NCBI RefSeq assembly: GCF_000225505.1
Contig: NZ_BACI01000056.1
Coordinates: 1-64,000 of the forward strand
Length of the DNA: 64,000 nucleotides
DNA from: Gordonia alkanivorans NBRC 16433
Lineage (GTDB): Bacteria; Actinomycetota; Actinomycetes; Mycobacteriales; Mycobacteriaceae
Direction: 5' to 3'
Below are positions 7,136-14,519 of the stretch, one piece after another (positions within the stretch are counted from its first letter, which is position 1; each line of letters begins with the position of its first letter). The notes below the pieces were generated by a model, which made no database searches, was not told where the DNA came from, and saw only the letters and a list, made by a program, of their open reading frames with translations. The position numbers and the translations under genes were made by a program.

Positions 7136-7347
7136 CGCACACCCCCGATTGTCTGCGCGGTGATGCGCTTTTCGTCGACGTCGCCGATAAGGTCAGCCAG
7201 GTCGAGCAGATCGCTGATGTCCTCGGGCTCGATGACGCCCAGGGCCTCGTGGAGCAGGTCGACGATGAGGTCGTCGTCTTCGGCCAGCGGGGTGATCATC
7301 GGACCGACAGGGACTGTGGCCTGTCGGCGTCGGGGTGTACGGTTCAT
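7132..7347 (-). CDS. Small acidic hypothetical protein
   Basis: A 71-residue protein: a basic N-terminus (MNRTPRRRQATV) then a strongly acidic helical region (IVDLLHEALGVIEPEDISDL). ATG at 7345-7347 with AGAGGAG upstream; stop overlaps the next GTG by 4 bp. Small acidic early proteins of phages often mimic DNA or bind host factors; here that is only a possibility. Confidence 0.65.
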   Translation of the reverse strand: MNRTPRRRQATVPVGPMITPLAEDDDLIVDLLHEALGVIEPEDISDLLDLADLIGDVDEKRITAQTIGGVR

Positions 7348-7348
7348 A

Positions 7349-7795
7349 TCAGTTCTCCTCTTTGGTGGGGGTAGGAACTTCGCCCTCGGACGGTGTTGGC
7401 GCACCGCCGGGGCCTTTCTTCTGTCCGAGCTGTGTTGCCCGGAGGTCTTCGGTGAGCGCGTCGGCTCGGTCTTCGAGGTCGTGGATGAAGTGCGCGAGGT
7501 TGTCCCGGGTCTGGCCCTCGGTGAGGCCCTCCCATACCCGCCAGTTGTGAGCGATCCGCTGCTCGAGACGCTCGAGCGCTTCGGTACGGATGAGGTCTTC
7601 GCCCGAGCAGCGACCGGCCTCGATCGCATCGAACATGCCGCCGAGGTCCATCCCGCTCGGGTCGTCCAGCTCGATGTTCGACGAGTCGACAGGCGTCGGT
7701 TCGATCCGCTCCGACGGTCGGGTGAAGCGCCGCATCCCGGGCTCTTCGGCCCCGAGGCCGAGGTCTCCGTGCGATTCGAGATCGGCGTACCGCAT
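7349..7795 (-). CDS. Hypothetical satellite protein
   Basis: A 148-residue charged, helical protein (coiled-coil-like stretch ALERLEQRIAHNWRVWEGL, then HDLEDRADALTEDLRATQ) ending in a Pro/Gly/Lys-rich tail. The ATG at 7793-7795 shares one base with the stop of the excisionase gene (TGATG), showing tight coupling. No family recognised. Confidence 0.7.
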   Translation of the reverse strand: MRYADLESHGDLGLGAEEPGMRRFTRPSERIEPTPVDSSNIELDDPSGMDLGGMFDAIEAGRCSGEDLIRTEALERLEQRIAHNWRVWEGLTEGQTRDNLAHFIHDLEDRADALTEDLRATQLGQKKGPGGAPTPSEGEVPTPTKEEN

Positions 7796-7986
7796 CACGC
7801 CGCACCCGGATTCACGGTGTTCGCCGCGAGGTAGGCGTCGACGTCGGCCCATCTGTAGAGGACCTTGCGGCCATGCTTGGTGTACGGGAGTCCACGGCCG
7901 AGGTAACGGTCTTGGGCGAGAGCGGCGGCGGTGGTGTGTAGATAGTCAGCGACCTCGCTCGGCGTCGCGAGTTCGTGTTCGGGCAT
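7795..7986 (-). CDS. xis: Excisionase / MerR-type HTH protein
   Basis: A 63-residue protein with the classic excisionase winged HTH: TPSEVADYLHTTAAALAQDR, then a wing ending in YRWADVDAYLAAN. First gene of the leftward transcript, back to back with the repressor gene. In related elements such a protein bends DNA at the arm sites to drive excision and can also repress its own promoter. ATG at 7984-7986. Confidence 0.82.
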   Translation of the reverse strand: MPEHELATPSEVADYLHTTAAALAQDRYLGRGLPYTKHGRKVLYRWADVDAYLAANTVNPGAA

Positions 7987-8015
7987 TCTCTCTCGATTCG
8001 TTGTTGTGGTTTCCT

Positions 8016-8069
8016 ACCCAAGGTGTTTGGGTTATGTTCAATCAGTACAGCACACCTCGACTGTTGACA
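8016..8069. promoter_or_regulatory. Divergent control region with operator palindrome and a -35-like box
   Basis: The 106-bp gap between xis (left) and the repressor (right) contains the palindrome ACCCAA-N5-TTGGGT (8016-8032), a likely operator overlapping the leftward promoter, and TTGACA at 8064-8069, a good -35 for the rightward promoter whose -10 would fall just before the repressor ATG at 8093. This is the lysogeny-type switch of the element. Assignment of which protein binds is inferred. Confidence 0.5.
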
Positions 8070-8092
8070 AGTGCCGAACTACTGTTTCGATC

Positions 8093-8605
8093 ATGGCAAC
8101 AAGACGAGTCGAGATAGGTCCCACCGGAGACACCGTTCGACGGAACATCGCCCGGACACGTCAAGATCAGCGACTCACGCTCCGGCAGTTGGCGGACCTG
8201 CTCGCAGAAACGGACAGGCCGATGAGCTACACCACGCTCAGTCAGATCGAGAACGGAGCGCGTCGTGTCGACGTCGATGACTTGATGAGCCTTGCTGTGG
8301 CGCTGAATGTTTCACCGATTGTCCTGCTGACCGATAGGACGAAGAGCGGCAGCGAGACCGTAACGGCAACCGGGCTCGGGGACGTCGAGGCCCGGGACCT
8401 CTGGGACTGGTTGCGCGCCGAGCGGTTCCCCATCACGAAACGGCTCGCCGAATCTCCGGTCGCCGATCCCGATGCGGACCTGGGGTGGATCCTCGGCCGG
8501 CCGAATTGGGTGAACGGCATCGCGGATCAGGCTCAGATCGACGAGATTCGCAATCTCTCGCACCAGTTGCAGCGAATCGTGAGGCGCTTCGATGGCGACG
8601 ATTAG
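8093..8605 (+). CDS. XRE-family repressor (immunity repressor-like)
   Basis: A 170-residue protein with a Cro/cI-type HTH in the first ~75 residues (TLRQLADLLAETDRPMSYTT, LSQIENGARRVDVDDLM). The rest carries no LexA-type protease motif, so induction is unlikely to be by RecA-stimulated self-cleavage; derepression by a helper factor, as in phage-inducible islands, is a possible alternative (inference). The start at 8093 lies after the shared control region. Its 3' end overlaps the integrase start by 14 bp. Confidence 0.82.
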   Translation: MATRRVEIGPTGDTVRRNIARTRQDQRLTLRQLADLLAETDRPMSYTTLSQIENGARRVDVDDLMSLAVALNVSPIVLLTDRTKSGSETVTATGLGDVEARDLWDWLRAERFPITKRLAESPVADPDADLGWILGRPNWVNGIADQAQIDEIRNLSHQLQRIVRRFDGDD

Positions 8606-9749
8606 CGCGTACTCGACGAAGTCTGGCCGGCGGTACCGAGTCCGGTACCGAACGCCGGACCATCGGCAGACCGACAAGCGTGGGTTCACGACGAAGCGTG
8701 AGGCGGAGGCGTTCGCCGCGACCGTCGAGGTGCAGAAGCTCACCGGGAACTACATCGCGCCTACTCTCGGGCGGATCACGGTCGCCGAGTTGGCGCCGGA
8801 CTGGTTGCGCCGCAAGGAATCCGATGTCGCACCGTCGAACTACCGAACCCTTGAGTCAGCGTGGCGTATTCACGTCGAGCCGAAGTGGGGGCATCGTCGC
8901 GTCGCCGACGTCGAGCTGGGCGAGGTCGAGCGGTGGATCGCTGAGATGGGCCGCACGGTGACCGATCGTGACGGCACGGTGATCACAAAGGGGGCCGGCG
9001 CCACCACGGTCCTGCGGGCGTACGGCGTGCTGGCCGGGGTCCTGGACGACGCGGTGAAGTCGCGGCGCCTCGCCGCCAACCCTGCGCGCGGTGTCGAGAA
9101 TCTGCCGAAGAAGGACCGCAAACGGCACGTGTACCTCTCGGCCGCCGATGTCGACCGACTGGCGACGGAGGCGAAGACGAACCGGGTCCTGGTGCTCGTG
9201 CTCGCCTACTGCGGTCTGCGGTGGGGTGAGCTGGTCGCGCTACGGGTCCGCGACGTCGAGTTCCTACGACGCCGGCTGACAGTCCACGACAACGCGGTTC
9301 AGCTCGGCGTCGACCACGCCGTCGGCCGCACGAAGTCGCGCAAGACCCGATCGGTGCCGGTCCCCCAGTTCATCCTGGACGAGCTGTCGGCTCACTGCCG
9401 AGGGAAGGCCCTCGACGATCTGGTGTTCCCGGGTCCGGGTGGCGGCTACCTCGCGAGGCCGAAGTCGACCCGCGGTTGGTTCGCCGGCGCGGTGAAACGC
9501 GCGAAGGTCCAGACGATCACCCCGCACGACCTCCGGCACACGACGGCGAGCCTGGCGGTGTCGGCGGGCGTCAACGTCCTCGCGCTCGCTCGGATGCTCG
9601 GGCACACGTCGGCGAAGGTCACTCTCGACGTGTACGCCGATCTCTTCGACGACGACCTCGACGCCGTCGCGGTCACTCTCAATCAGCGGTACTCGCCGCA
9701 GAGTGTGGGCAAAGTGTGGGCAGACGGCACCTCGGACACCACGCCGTAG
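8592..9749 (+). CDS. int: Tyrosine site-specific integrase
   Basis: A 385-residue phage integrase that recombines the 28-bp attachment core. It has an N-terminal arm-binding domain (about 1-55), an SAM-like core-binding domain (about 60-165) and a catalytic domain with the first Arg in GLRWGELVALR (about 205), the HxxR box at His312/Arg315 (HDLRHT), the second box LGHTSAKVTLDVY and nucleophile Tyr348. It overlaps the repressor by 14 bp and lies 43 bp from attR. Two arm-type heptamers are inside its last codons. Confidence 0.95.
   Translation: MATISAYSTKSGRRYRVRYRTPDHRQTDKRGFTTKREAEAFAATVEVQKLTGNYIAPTLGRITVAELAPDWLRRKESDVAPSNYRTLESAWRIHVEPKWGHRRVADVELGEVERWIAEMGRTVTDRDGTVITKGAGATTVLRAYGVLAGVLDDAVKSRRLAANPARGVENLPKKDRKRHVYLSAADVDRLATEAKTNRVLVLVLAYCGLRWGELVALRVRDVEFLRRRLTVHDNAVQLGVDHAVGRTKSRKTRSVPVPQFILDELSAHCRGKALDDLVFPGPGGGYLARPKSTRGWFAGAVKRAKVQTITPHDLRHTTASLAVSAGVNVLALARMLGHTSAKVTLDVYADLFDDDLDAVAVTLNQRYSPQSVGKVWADGTSDTTP
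9705..9722. promoter_or_regulatory. Right integrase arm-type sites (2 x GTGGGCA)
   Basis: GTGGGCA at 9705-9711 and 9716-9722, 11 bp apart, within the C-terminal codons of the integrase. They match the three copies at 132-159 near the other end, which supports an arm-site role. Confidence 0.55.
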
Positions 9750-9756
9750 ACAGCAA

Positions 9757-9790
9757 AACACCCCCTCACCTGGAAAGATGAGGGGGTGTT
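9757..9790 (+). terminator. Bidirectional terminator after integrase
   Basis: A perfect 12-bp stem (AACACCCCCTCA and its complement) with a 10-bp loop, flanked by A-run on the left and TTT on the right. It ends integrase transcription and shields the tRNA-Ser gene beyond; it can also stop transcripts entering from the right. Confidence 0.85.
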
Positions 9791-9791
9791 T

Positions 9792-9819
9792 CTGGCGGTG
9801 GCGGAGGGATTTGAACCCT
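9792..9819. repeat. attR core inside tRNA-Ser(CGA)
   Basis: Identical over 28 bp to 20-47. It covers the encoded CCA, the acceptor 3' strand and part of the T arm, so integration restores a complete tRNA gene. Confidence 0.88.
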
Positions 9820-9883
9820 CGGTACGGGGTTACCGCACACAGCATTTCGAGTGCTGCACCTTCGGCCGCTCGGACACGCCACC
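9793..9883 (-). tRNA. serU: tRNA-Ser(CGA), with encoded CCA
   Basis: A class II tRNA: the 7-bp acceptor GGTGGCG pairs with CGCCACC, discriminator G and encoded CCA follow. The anticodon loop is CTCGAAA, anticodon CGA, and a long variable arm is present. It is the attachment site of the satellite. The gene symbol is by convention, not by comparison. Confidence 0.93.
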
Positions 9884-9960
9884 GCGAAAGACTGTACCGC
9901 AGCAGGGCGTTGAGTCTTAAATCAGCTGGTCAGAGCCATAAAACCGGGTGCAGCGGACAA

Positions 9961-10170
9961 TCAGTGGCCGGTGAGCTTGTCCTTGACGTCGTCGATCTTG
10001 CCCTTGACGGCGTCGGCGGCCTCGGTGATCTTCTGCTTGCCCTGGGCGTGGGCCTGATCGCCCTTGCCCTCGTTCTTCAGACTCTGATCGTCGGTGAGGC
10101 TGCCGGCGGCTTCCTTGCCACGGCCCTTCAACTCTTCGGCCTTGTTCTTGGCGTCGTCAGTGGTTCCCAT
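9961..10170 (-). CDS. CsbD-family stress protein
   Basis: A 69-residue hydrophilic protein with the CsbD signature: AKNKAEELKGRGKEAAGSLT, then a second helix with KGKIDDVKDKLTG. ATG at 10168-10170 with AGGAGG upstream. CsbD proteins are small, abundant, general-stress proteins without a known enzymatic role. First host gene right of the satellite. Confidence 0.9.
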   Translation of the reverse strand: MGTTDDAKNKAEELKGRGKEAAGSLTDDQSLKNEGKGDQAHAQGKQKITEAADAVKGKIDDVKDKLTGH

Positions 10171-10339
10171 GAAGCCTCCTCGGTGAGGTTCGGCGCGGCC
10201 TGGTGCCGGCCGAGGTGGAAGAACTCGGCGACCTCACGCGCCGGTGGCTCGACGCGGGCGTCGCTCGAAGGAGCTGACTCCTGGTTCCCACCGTGCCACA
10301 GACATTCCCCGGCCTGCAGAACCGCAGGTCAGAGGACGA

Positions 10340-10609
10340 TCATCGGTTGTTGAACTTCTGGGCGACCTCGGTGATCTTGTCTTTGGCCGTGGTCACGGCC
10401 TCCTGGACCTTCTCGTTTTCGGCGAGTTCGCTCAGCTTGTCCTTGGCGGTGCCGAGCGCATCCTGGACCTGCTTGCTCTCGACGAACTCGTCGATCTTGT
10501 CGCGGGCGGTGCCCAGTGCTTCCTGCACCTTGCCGCTCTCGGCCAGTTCGTTGATCTTGGACTTGGCGGTGTCGAAGGCTGCGGTGACCTTGTCGGCCGG
10601 GTCGGACAT
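10340..10609 (-). CDS. Small amphipathic-helix protein with three 20-residue repeats
   Basis: An 89-residue hydrophilic protein made mostly of three consecutive 20-residue units (NELAESGKVQEALGTARDKI and two close variants), seen also as ~60-bp DNA repeats. No signal peptide, no Cys. Amphipathic repeats of this kind resemble LEA/CsbD-like or antitoxin-like stress proteins. ATG at 10607-10609 with GAGGAG. It probably shares a stress theme with the CsbD gene next door; function unknown. Confidence 0.75.
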   Translation of the reverse strand: MSDPADKVTAAFDTAKSKINELAESGKVQEALGTARDKIDEFVESKQVQDALGTAKDKLSELAENEKVQEAVTTAKDKITEVAQKFNNR

Positions 10610-10730
10610 GGCTTCTCCTCGAGGATCTGGTCGGTACCAGTCCAATCTGCCAGAGCAGCACAGCGCCGACCATCGGTCGCGACCCTGAGATCCCACCGAT
10701 CTTTTTGTCTCCGGCCCCTGACAGCCGCCC

Positions 10731-11195
10731 TCAGCGCTCGCGCTTCGTCGCGAAAAAGTCGACCATCAGCGCCCGGCACTCGTCCTCGAGTACCCCGCCC
10801 TTCACCTGGGGGCGGTGGGTGAGTCGCGGGTCCCGCACGACGTCCCACAGGGACCCGACCGCCCCGGTCTTGGGCTCCCATGCCCCGAACACGAGTGCGT
10901 CGACGCGCGAGAGCGTGATGGCACCGGCGCACATCGTGCACGGTTCGACGGTCACCGCGATCGTGCAGCCGGGGAGTCGCCAGCCGTCACCGAACGCCTG
11001 GGCGGCGGCGCGCAGGGCGAGAACCTCGGCATGAGCGGTCGGGTCACCGTCGGCTTCCCGGCGGTTGGCCGCGCGCGCGAGTTCGACGCCCTCGGGGTCG
11101 AAGACCACGGCACCGATCGGGACGTCGTCGGTACCCGACAAGGATGCGGCGTCGAGCGCCGCGCGGACCATGTTCTCCCAGGCGGGGGCGCTCAT
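10731..11195 (-). CDS. tadA: tRNA-specific adenosine deaminase
   Basis: A 154-residue cytidine-deaminase-fold protein that converts A34 to inosine in tRNA-Arg(ACG); such a tRNA is encoded at 16981-17053. The zinc site is HAE (His55, Glu57) plus PCTMC (Cys86, Cys89). It lies 10 bp after its associated-protein gene, and the pair precedes divergent tyrA, as in mycobacteria (Rv3752c-Rv3754). Confidence 0.93.
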   Translation of the reverse strand: MSAPAWENMVRAALDAASLSGTDDVPIGAVVFDPEGVELARAANRREADGDPTAHAEVLALRAAAQAFGDGWRLPGCTIAVTVEPCTMCAGAITLSRVDALVFGAWEPKTGAVGSLWDVVRDPRLTHRPQVKGGVLEDECRALMVDFFATKRER

Positions 11196-11205
11196 CAGGA
11201 GCCGG

Positions 11206-11748
11206 TCAGTGTCCGAGCGAGTCGAGAACCTTGCCCAGTTCGTCGGCGAAGCCGAGTCGGGCGGCGATCATGCCGAGCTGTTCGTCGGCGTAGAGGTCGG
11301 TGTCGCCGACGATGATGCTCATGACCGCGTCGGGCAGGCCCAGGTCGGCGAGGACCGCCAGGTCTCCCTCTTCCCACGGGTCGACGGTGTCGAGCTCGTC
11401 CGGGTCGATGTCGGGGACGTCGAGGTTCAGGGCGTCGAGGACATCGGCCGCGACGTCGTAGTCGATCGCCGCGGTCGCGTCGGAGAGCAGCAGACGAGCA
11501 CCCGTCGGCGCGGGACGAATGACGATGAAGAACTCGTCGTCGACGTCGAGCAGTCCGAAGACCGCACCGGCGGAACGGAGCTCGCGGAGTTGCCTCTCGG
11601 CGTCCTCGAGATCGGAGAGCGCCGACGGCTTGAGCGCAGAGACCTTCCATCCGCTCTCGTCACGGACCACCGCGACGGCGAAACCGTCGATGTCGTCGTC
11701 CACGTCCTGCGCGTTCGACCCCGACTTCCCAAATCCGGCACCGGCCAT
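11206..11748 (-). CDS. tRNA adenosine deaminase-associated protein
   Basis: A 180-residue acidic protein of the actinobacterial family always found beside tadA (Rv3753c-like). Visible: DGFAVAVVRDESGWKVSALK at the N-terminus, then a helical C-terminal half (LADLGLPDAVMSIIVGD). The ATG at 11746-11748 is preferred to an upstream start that would enter the tyrA promoter region. Function unknown; likely a partner of TadA. Confidence 0.85.
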   Translation of the reverse strand: MAGAGFGKSGSNAQDVDDDIDGFAVAVVRDESGWKVSALKPSALSDLEDAERQLRELRSAGAVFGLLDVDDEFFIVIRPAPTGARLLLSDATAAIDYDVAADVLDALNLDVPDIDPDELDTVDPWEEGDLAVLADLGLPDAVMSIIVGDTDLYADEQLGMIAARLGFADELGKVLDSLGH

Positions 11749-11827
11749 GGGAGAAACCGTAGCCGCTATCACCGGCAGTCCCAAGTCCCGGGACAAGCAG
11801 CGATCAAGGTATGGGAACGTTGTCGGC

Positions 11828-12802
11828 GTGACTGCTGACTCGTCGTCCTCGCGTTCTGTGCCCACGACGCCGGTGTGCGTGCTGGGTCTGGGTCTGATCG
11901 GCGGCTCGCTGCTGCGCGTCCTGCACGACGCCGGCCACGAGACGTTCGGCTACAACCGCTCGTCGGCGACCGTCGAGGCAGCGACCGCCGACGGGTACCA
12001 GGCGTCGACAGATCTCGTCGCCACCCTGCGCCGGGCGGCCGAGACGGGTGCCGTCGTGGTGCTGGCGACGCCGGTCACGACCATCGAGCCGATCCTCTCG
12101 GCCATCGCCGAACATGCGCCCGGCGCGTTGCTGACCGACGTGATCAGCGTCAAGCAGGAAGTGGAGAAGGTGATCGCGCGGGCGCATCCCGGTGCGCGGT
12201 ACGTCGGCGGCCATCCGATGGCCGGGACGAGCCGGTCGGGTTGGTCGGCAACCGATCCGACGCTGTTCCAGGGGGCGATGTGGGCGGTCACCACGACCGA
12301 TCACACCGACGCCGACGACTGGCTGGCCGTCGCGTCGATCGCCCGCATGGCGGGTTCGCGGGTCGTGCCGGTGGCGCCCGACGCACATGACCGTGCCGTT
12401 GCCGCGATCTCGCACATGCCGCATCTGACGGCGGCCGCGACCGCGGCTGTGGGTGCCGGCGAGAGCGACCTGGCCCTGCGTCTGGCCGCCGGCAGTTTCC
12501 GCGACGGCACCCGGGTAGCCGGTACCGCGCCCGCGCTGCAGCGGGCGATGATCGAGGCCAACAGCATCGCCGTCCTGAATGTGCTCAGCGAGACCATCGA
12601 CCGGCTCATCGCCGCGCGCGACGAGCTGCGCGACCACGGGACCGCGGAGATCCTGGTCGACGACGGGCATCGCGCACGCGTCGCATACGAGCGACTGCAC
12701 GATGGCGAGCCGGAGCCGATCAGCGGGGTGACCATCGGTGAGCCGGGCTGGCAGGAGGAACTCCGCCGCCAGGCGCACCAGGGCAGGGTCTGGGTGGGTT
12801 AG
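11828..12802 (+). CDS. tyrA: Prephenate dehydrogenase
   Basis: A 324-residue NAD(P)-dependent enzyme of tyrosine synthesis, oxidatively decarboxylating prephenate. Rossmann motif VCVLGLGLIGGSLLRVLHDA near the N-terminus; GGHPMAGTSRSGW is the family substrate motif, and SHMPHLTAAA is in the C-terminal helical domain. GTG at 11828 is the best start; it is 80 bp from the divergent gene. No ACT domain is visible at the C-terminus. Confidence 0.92.
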   Translation: MTADSSSSRSVPTTPVCVLGLGLIGGSLLRVLHDAGHETFGYNRSSATVEAATADGYQASTDLVATLRRAAETGAVVVLATPVTTIEPILSAIAEHAPGALLTDVISVKQEVEKVIARAHPGARYVGGHPMAGTSRSGWSATDPTLFQGAMWAVTTTDHTDADDWLAVASIARMAGSRVVPVAPDAHDRAVAAISHMPHLTAAATAAVGAGESDLALRLAAGSFRDGTRVAGTAPALQRAMIEANSIAVLNVLSETIDRLIAARDELRDHGTAEILVDDGHRARVAYERLHDGEPEPISGVTIGEPGWQEELRRQAHQGRVWVG

Positions 12803-13420
12803 CTAGACCCGTCGGGCGAGTCCCGGGTAGTCGGTGACGAACCCGTTGTCATCGAGCGTGAGGGTCGTGGTGGCCAGTGGCGACACGAGGTCGATGCCCT
12901 TCGCGGTGGCGGTGTAGGACATCGTGGCCGCCTTGACCTCGCCGCTCGGCAGGTACATGTACACGACCGGGACGTCGACGGCCCCGTCTGCCTCGGTCAA
13001 TGCCTTGCGGCGCAGCGGAAGCGCGTTGAACATCGGCGAGAGGGCGAGGTCGACGTCTTCGGCACCGTCGAAGTCCGACCGGATGATCTCGCCGTCGGGG
13101 CGCCGGATGAGCCAGGTGCCCTCGTTGTCGCGGGTGATGCCGAACTGGGTCTCCCCCGCTTCGCAGATGAGGTGCACAGTGAGGCGTTTGGTGACGCCGG
13201 ACTCCGTGGTCTGCAATTCGTACGACGCTGAGAAGGCCTCATGGTCGTCGGTCTTGGCGGCGATGATCCGGCCGTAGGCCTTCATGCGCGTGCCGGAGAC
13301 GACCAGGCGCACCTGTTCGAGTCGATCGGTGTCCTCACCACGCCACGTCAGCACTGTCTTGAACTCGTCCGTGGTGGCGGAGGACTGCCCGCTCTCGGGG
13401 GCTGTCTGCGGGGAACTCAC
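12803..13420 (-). CDS. Putative glycolipid-binding protein (PF06475/DUF1089-like)
   Basis: A 205-residue soluble protein with beta-rich pattern: VLTWRGEDTDRLEQVRLVVS near the start and a central FGITRDNEGTWLIRRPDGE. This matches my memory of the glycolipid-binding DUF1089 family. GTG at 13418-13420 is chosen; a start at 13453 would add a basic, unlikely extension. The stop abuts the tyrA stop, so the genes are convergent. Confidence 0.72.
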   Translation of the reverse strand: MSSPQTAPESGQSSATTDEFKTVLTWRGEDTDRLEQVRLVVSGTRMKAYGRIIAAKTDDHEAFSASYELQTTESGVTKRLTVHLICEAGETQFGITRDNEGTWLIRRPDGEIIRSDFDGAEDVDLALSPMFNALPLRRKALTEADGAVDVPVVYMYLPSGEVKAATMSYTATAKGIDLVSPLATTTLTLDDNGFVTDYPGLARRV

Positions 13421-13504
13421 ACGTCTACGGTAGCGAGCCGACGGACCGATCACACATCGGACGTGCTGGTCACTCCACCGAGTGGACGACCGTGGAGACG
13501 CCGG

Positions 13505-14251
13505 TCAGGCGATACAGGAGGCGGTGCGTCGGGCCGACGACGCCGTCACGGTGTCCTCCACGACCACCTCGCCGTCGACGGTGATCGAGCACTTGGCGCC
13601 GCTCCCCGTCCCGGCGATCACGAGCAGGCGCAACGGATTGTCGCTGCCGGTGAACTCGACACTCCACGGATTCGACGGCGCGAACTCCGACCGCAGGCCC
13701 ATCGAGTCGACGTAGAGGATGGTCGCCTGGCCGTCGATGGCGACCTCGTAGGTCACCGGCTTGTCCTGCGGGTTGACGCGCTCATCGGGTCCGCCGGGCG
13801 CCGACCGGCCGGGACCGTCGGGGGTCAGCCGCGGCGGCTCGAACGTGCGGGGAAGCGGGACCGTGTCGATCGTGGTGGGCGGGTCGGCGAGCGGCGGCTC
13901 GGTGGGCTCGTTCCGGAATATGCCGCTGAACCCGATGATCGCCACCGCCACCAGCACGACGAGTCCGAGACAGACGATGAGCGACGTCGTGGACACCTTC
14001 GGGATGCGGGACTCGTCGTCCGCCCCGGCTGTCGACTCGGCGGCGGCCCGACCCTCTTCGCGTTCGGCCTGCTCGGCGATCCGGAGTTCGGTGTTCGTCG
14101 GCTGGCCAGGCGTGAACAGGGCGGTGCCGTCCGGGGCGTAGCCGAGCGGCGGGTACAGCTGCGGCGACGCGGATGTCTGCGTATACGGATCGTTGCCGTG
14201 ATCCCGCGGGTCGCGGGCGTCGCGGTTCGGCCCGCCGTACGGCTGTCCCAT
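13505..14251 (-). CDS. Single-pass membrane protein with MmpS-like C-terminal domain
   Basis: A 248-residue protein: a cytosolic Pro/Gly/acid-rich N-terminus (~95 residues), one membrane segment (TTSLIVCLGLVVLVAVAII), a Pro-rich extracytoplasmic linker, and a ~85-residue beta domain (VTYEVAIDGQATILYVDSMG ... CSITVDGEVVVEDT ... SC) that resembles the exported domain of MmpS proteins, with the Cys pair near the end. No MmpL partner lies nearby. ATG at 14249-14251. Confidence 0.72.
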   Translation of the reverse strand: MGQPYGGPNRDARDPRDHGNDPYTQTSASPQLYPPLGYAPDGTALFTPGQPTNTELRIAEQAEREEGRAAAESTAGADDESRIPKVSTTSLIVCLGLVVLVAVAIIGFSGIFRNEPTEPPLADPPTTIDTVPLPRTFEPPRLTPDGPGRSAPGGPDERVNPQDKPVTYEVAIDGQATILYVDSMGLRSEFAPSNPWSVEFTGSDNPLRLLVIAGTGSGAKCSITVDGEVVVEDTVTASSARRTASCIA

Positions 14252-14461
14252 CGTCGGCCTCCGGTCGAAGTGTCGTCTGTCTTCGACCTTACGGCGGGTC
14301 GCGATGGTAGTGACCCCGCGCGGTCCGGAAATACAGGTCGCTTGGGGTTCGATCCGACGCGGATCCGGTTGACCAAATGAAATCGGCTGCTTCTCGAAAT
14401 GACTTCCCACGCGCGGACAGCCGGCCTCTGGGGGTCGAGGCGTCCTCGACCGATGCCGCGC

Positions 14462-14494
14462 TGCCGCCCCTACCCCCAGTATCTGGGGGCGGCA
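14462..14494. promoter_or_regulatory. Nested inverted repeats upstream of helR
   Basis: An outer repeat, TGCCGCCCC (14462-14470) with its complement (14486-14494), encloses and partly overlaps an inner perfect one, CCCCCAG-TAT-CTGGGGG (14473-14489). The two stems are mutually exclusive. It lies in the 487-bp gap between the MmpS-like gene and helR and may be a terminator of incoming transcription or an operator. Confidence 0.4.
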
Positions 14495-14519
14495 GCCCCC
14501 TGACAGGCCCCGCCGAAAT

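Larger units (their letters stand above)
20..9819. mobile_element. Integrated capsid-encoding phage satellite (phiRv1/phiRv2-like) in tRNA-Ser(CGA)
   Basis: The element is delimited by 28-bp identical direct repeats (20-47 and 9792-9819). The right copy is the 3' end of an intact tRNA-Ser gene; the left copy is only the last part of that tRNA, as expected for integration into a tRNA 3' end. Inside are a tyrosine integrase and repressor (rightward) and about 15 leftward genes, including excisionase, AAA+ ATPase, protease, decoration protein, major capsid protein and HNH nuclease. I find no portal, large terminase, tail or lysis gene. Known relatives in plan are the ~10-kb phiRv1/phiRv2 elements of M. 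tuberculosis and capsid-forming phage-inducible islands. That it is a mobilisable satellite rather than a decayed prophage is inferred from its intact ends, intact genes and compact, coupled layout. Confidence 0.85.

Noticed and set aside
20-9819. Integrated plasmid or ICE
   Set aside because: No relaxase, TraSA/FtsK-type transfer gene or partition gene is visible, while capsid and protease genes are.
9884-9960. Small gene between tRNA-Ser and CsbD
   Set aside because: 77 bp, no start with ribosome site, and stop codons in several frames.
10340-10609. CRISPR array or satellite DNA from 60-bp periodicity
   Set aside because: The repeats keep one reading frame with a ribosome site and encode a regular 20-residue unit without spacers.
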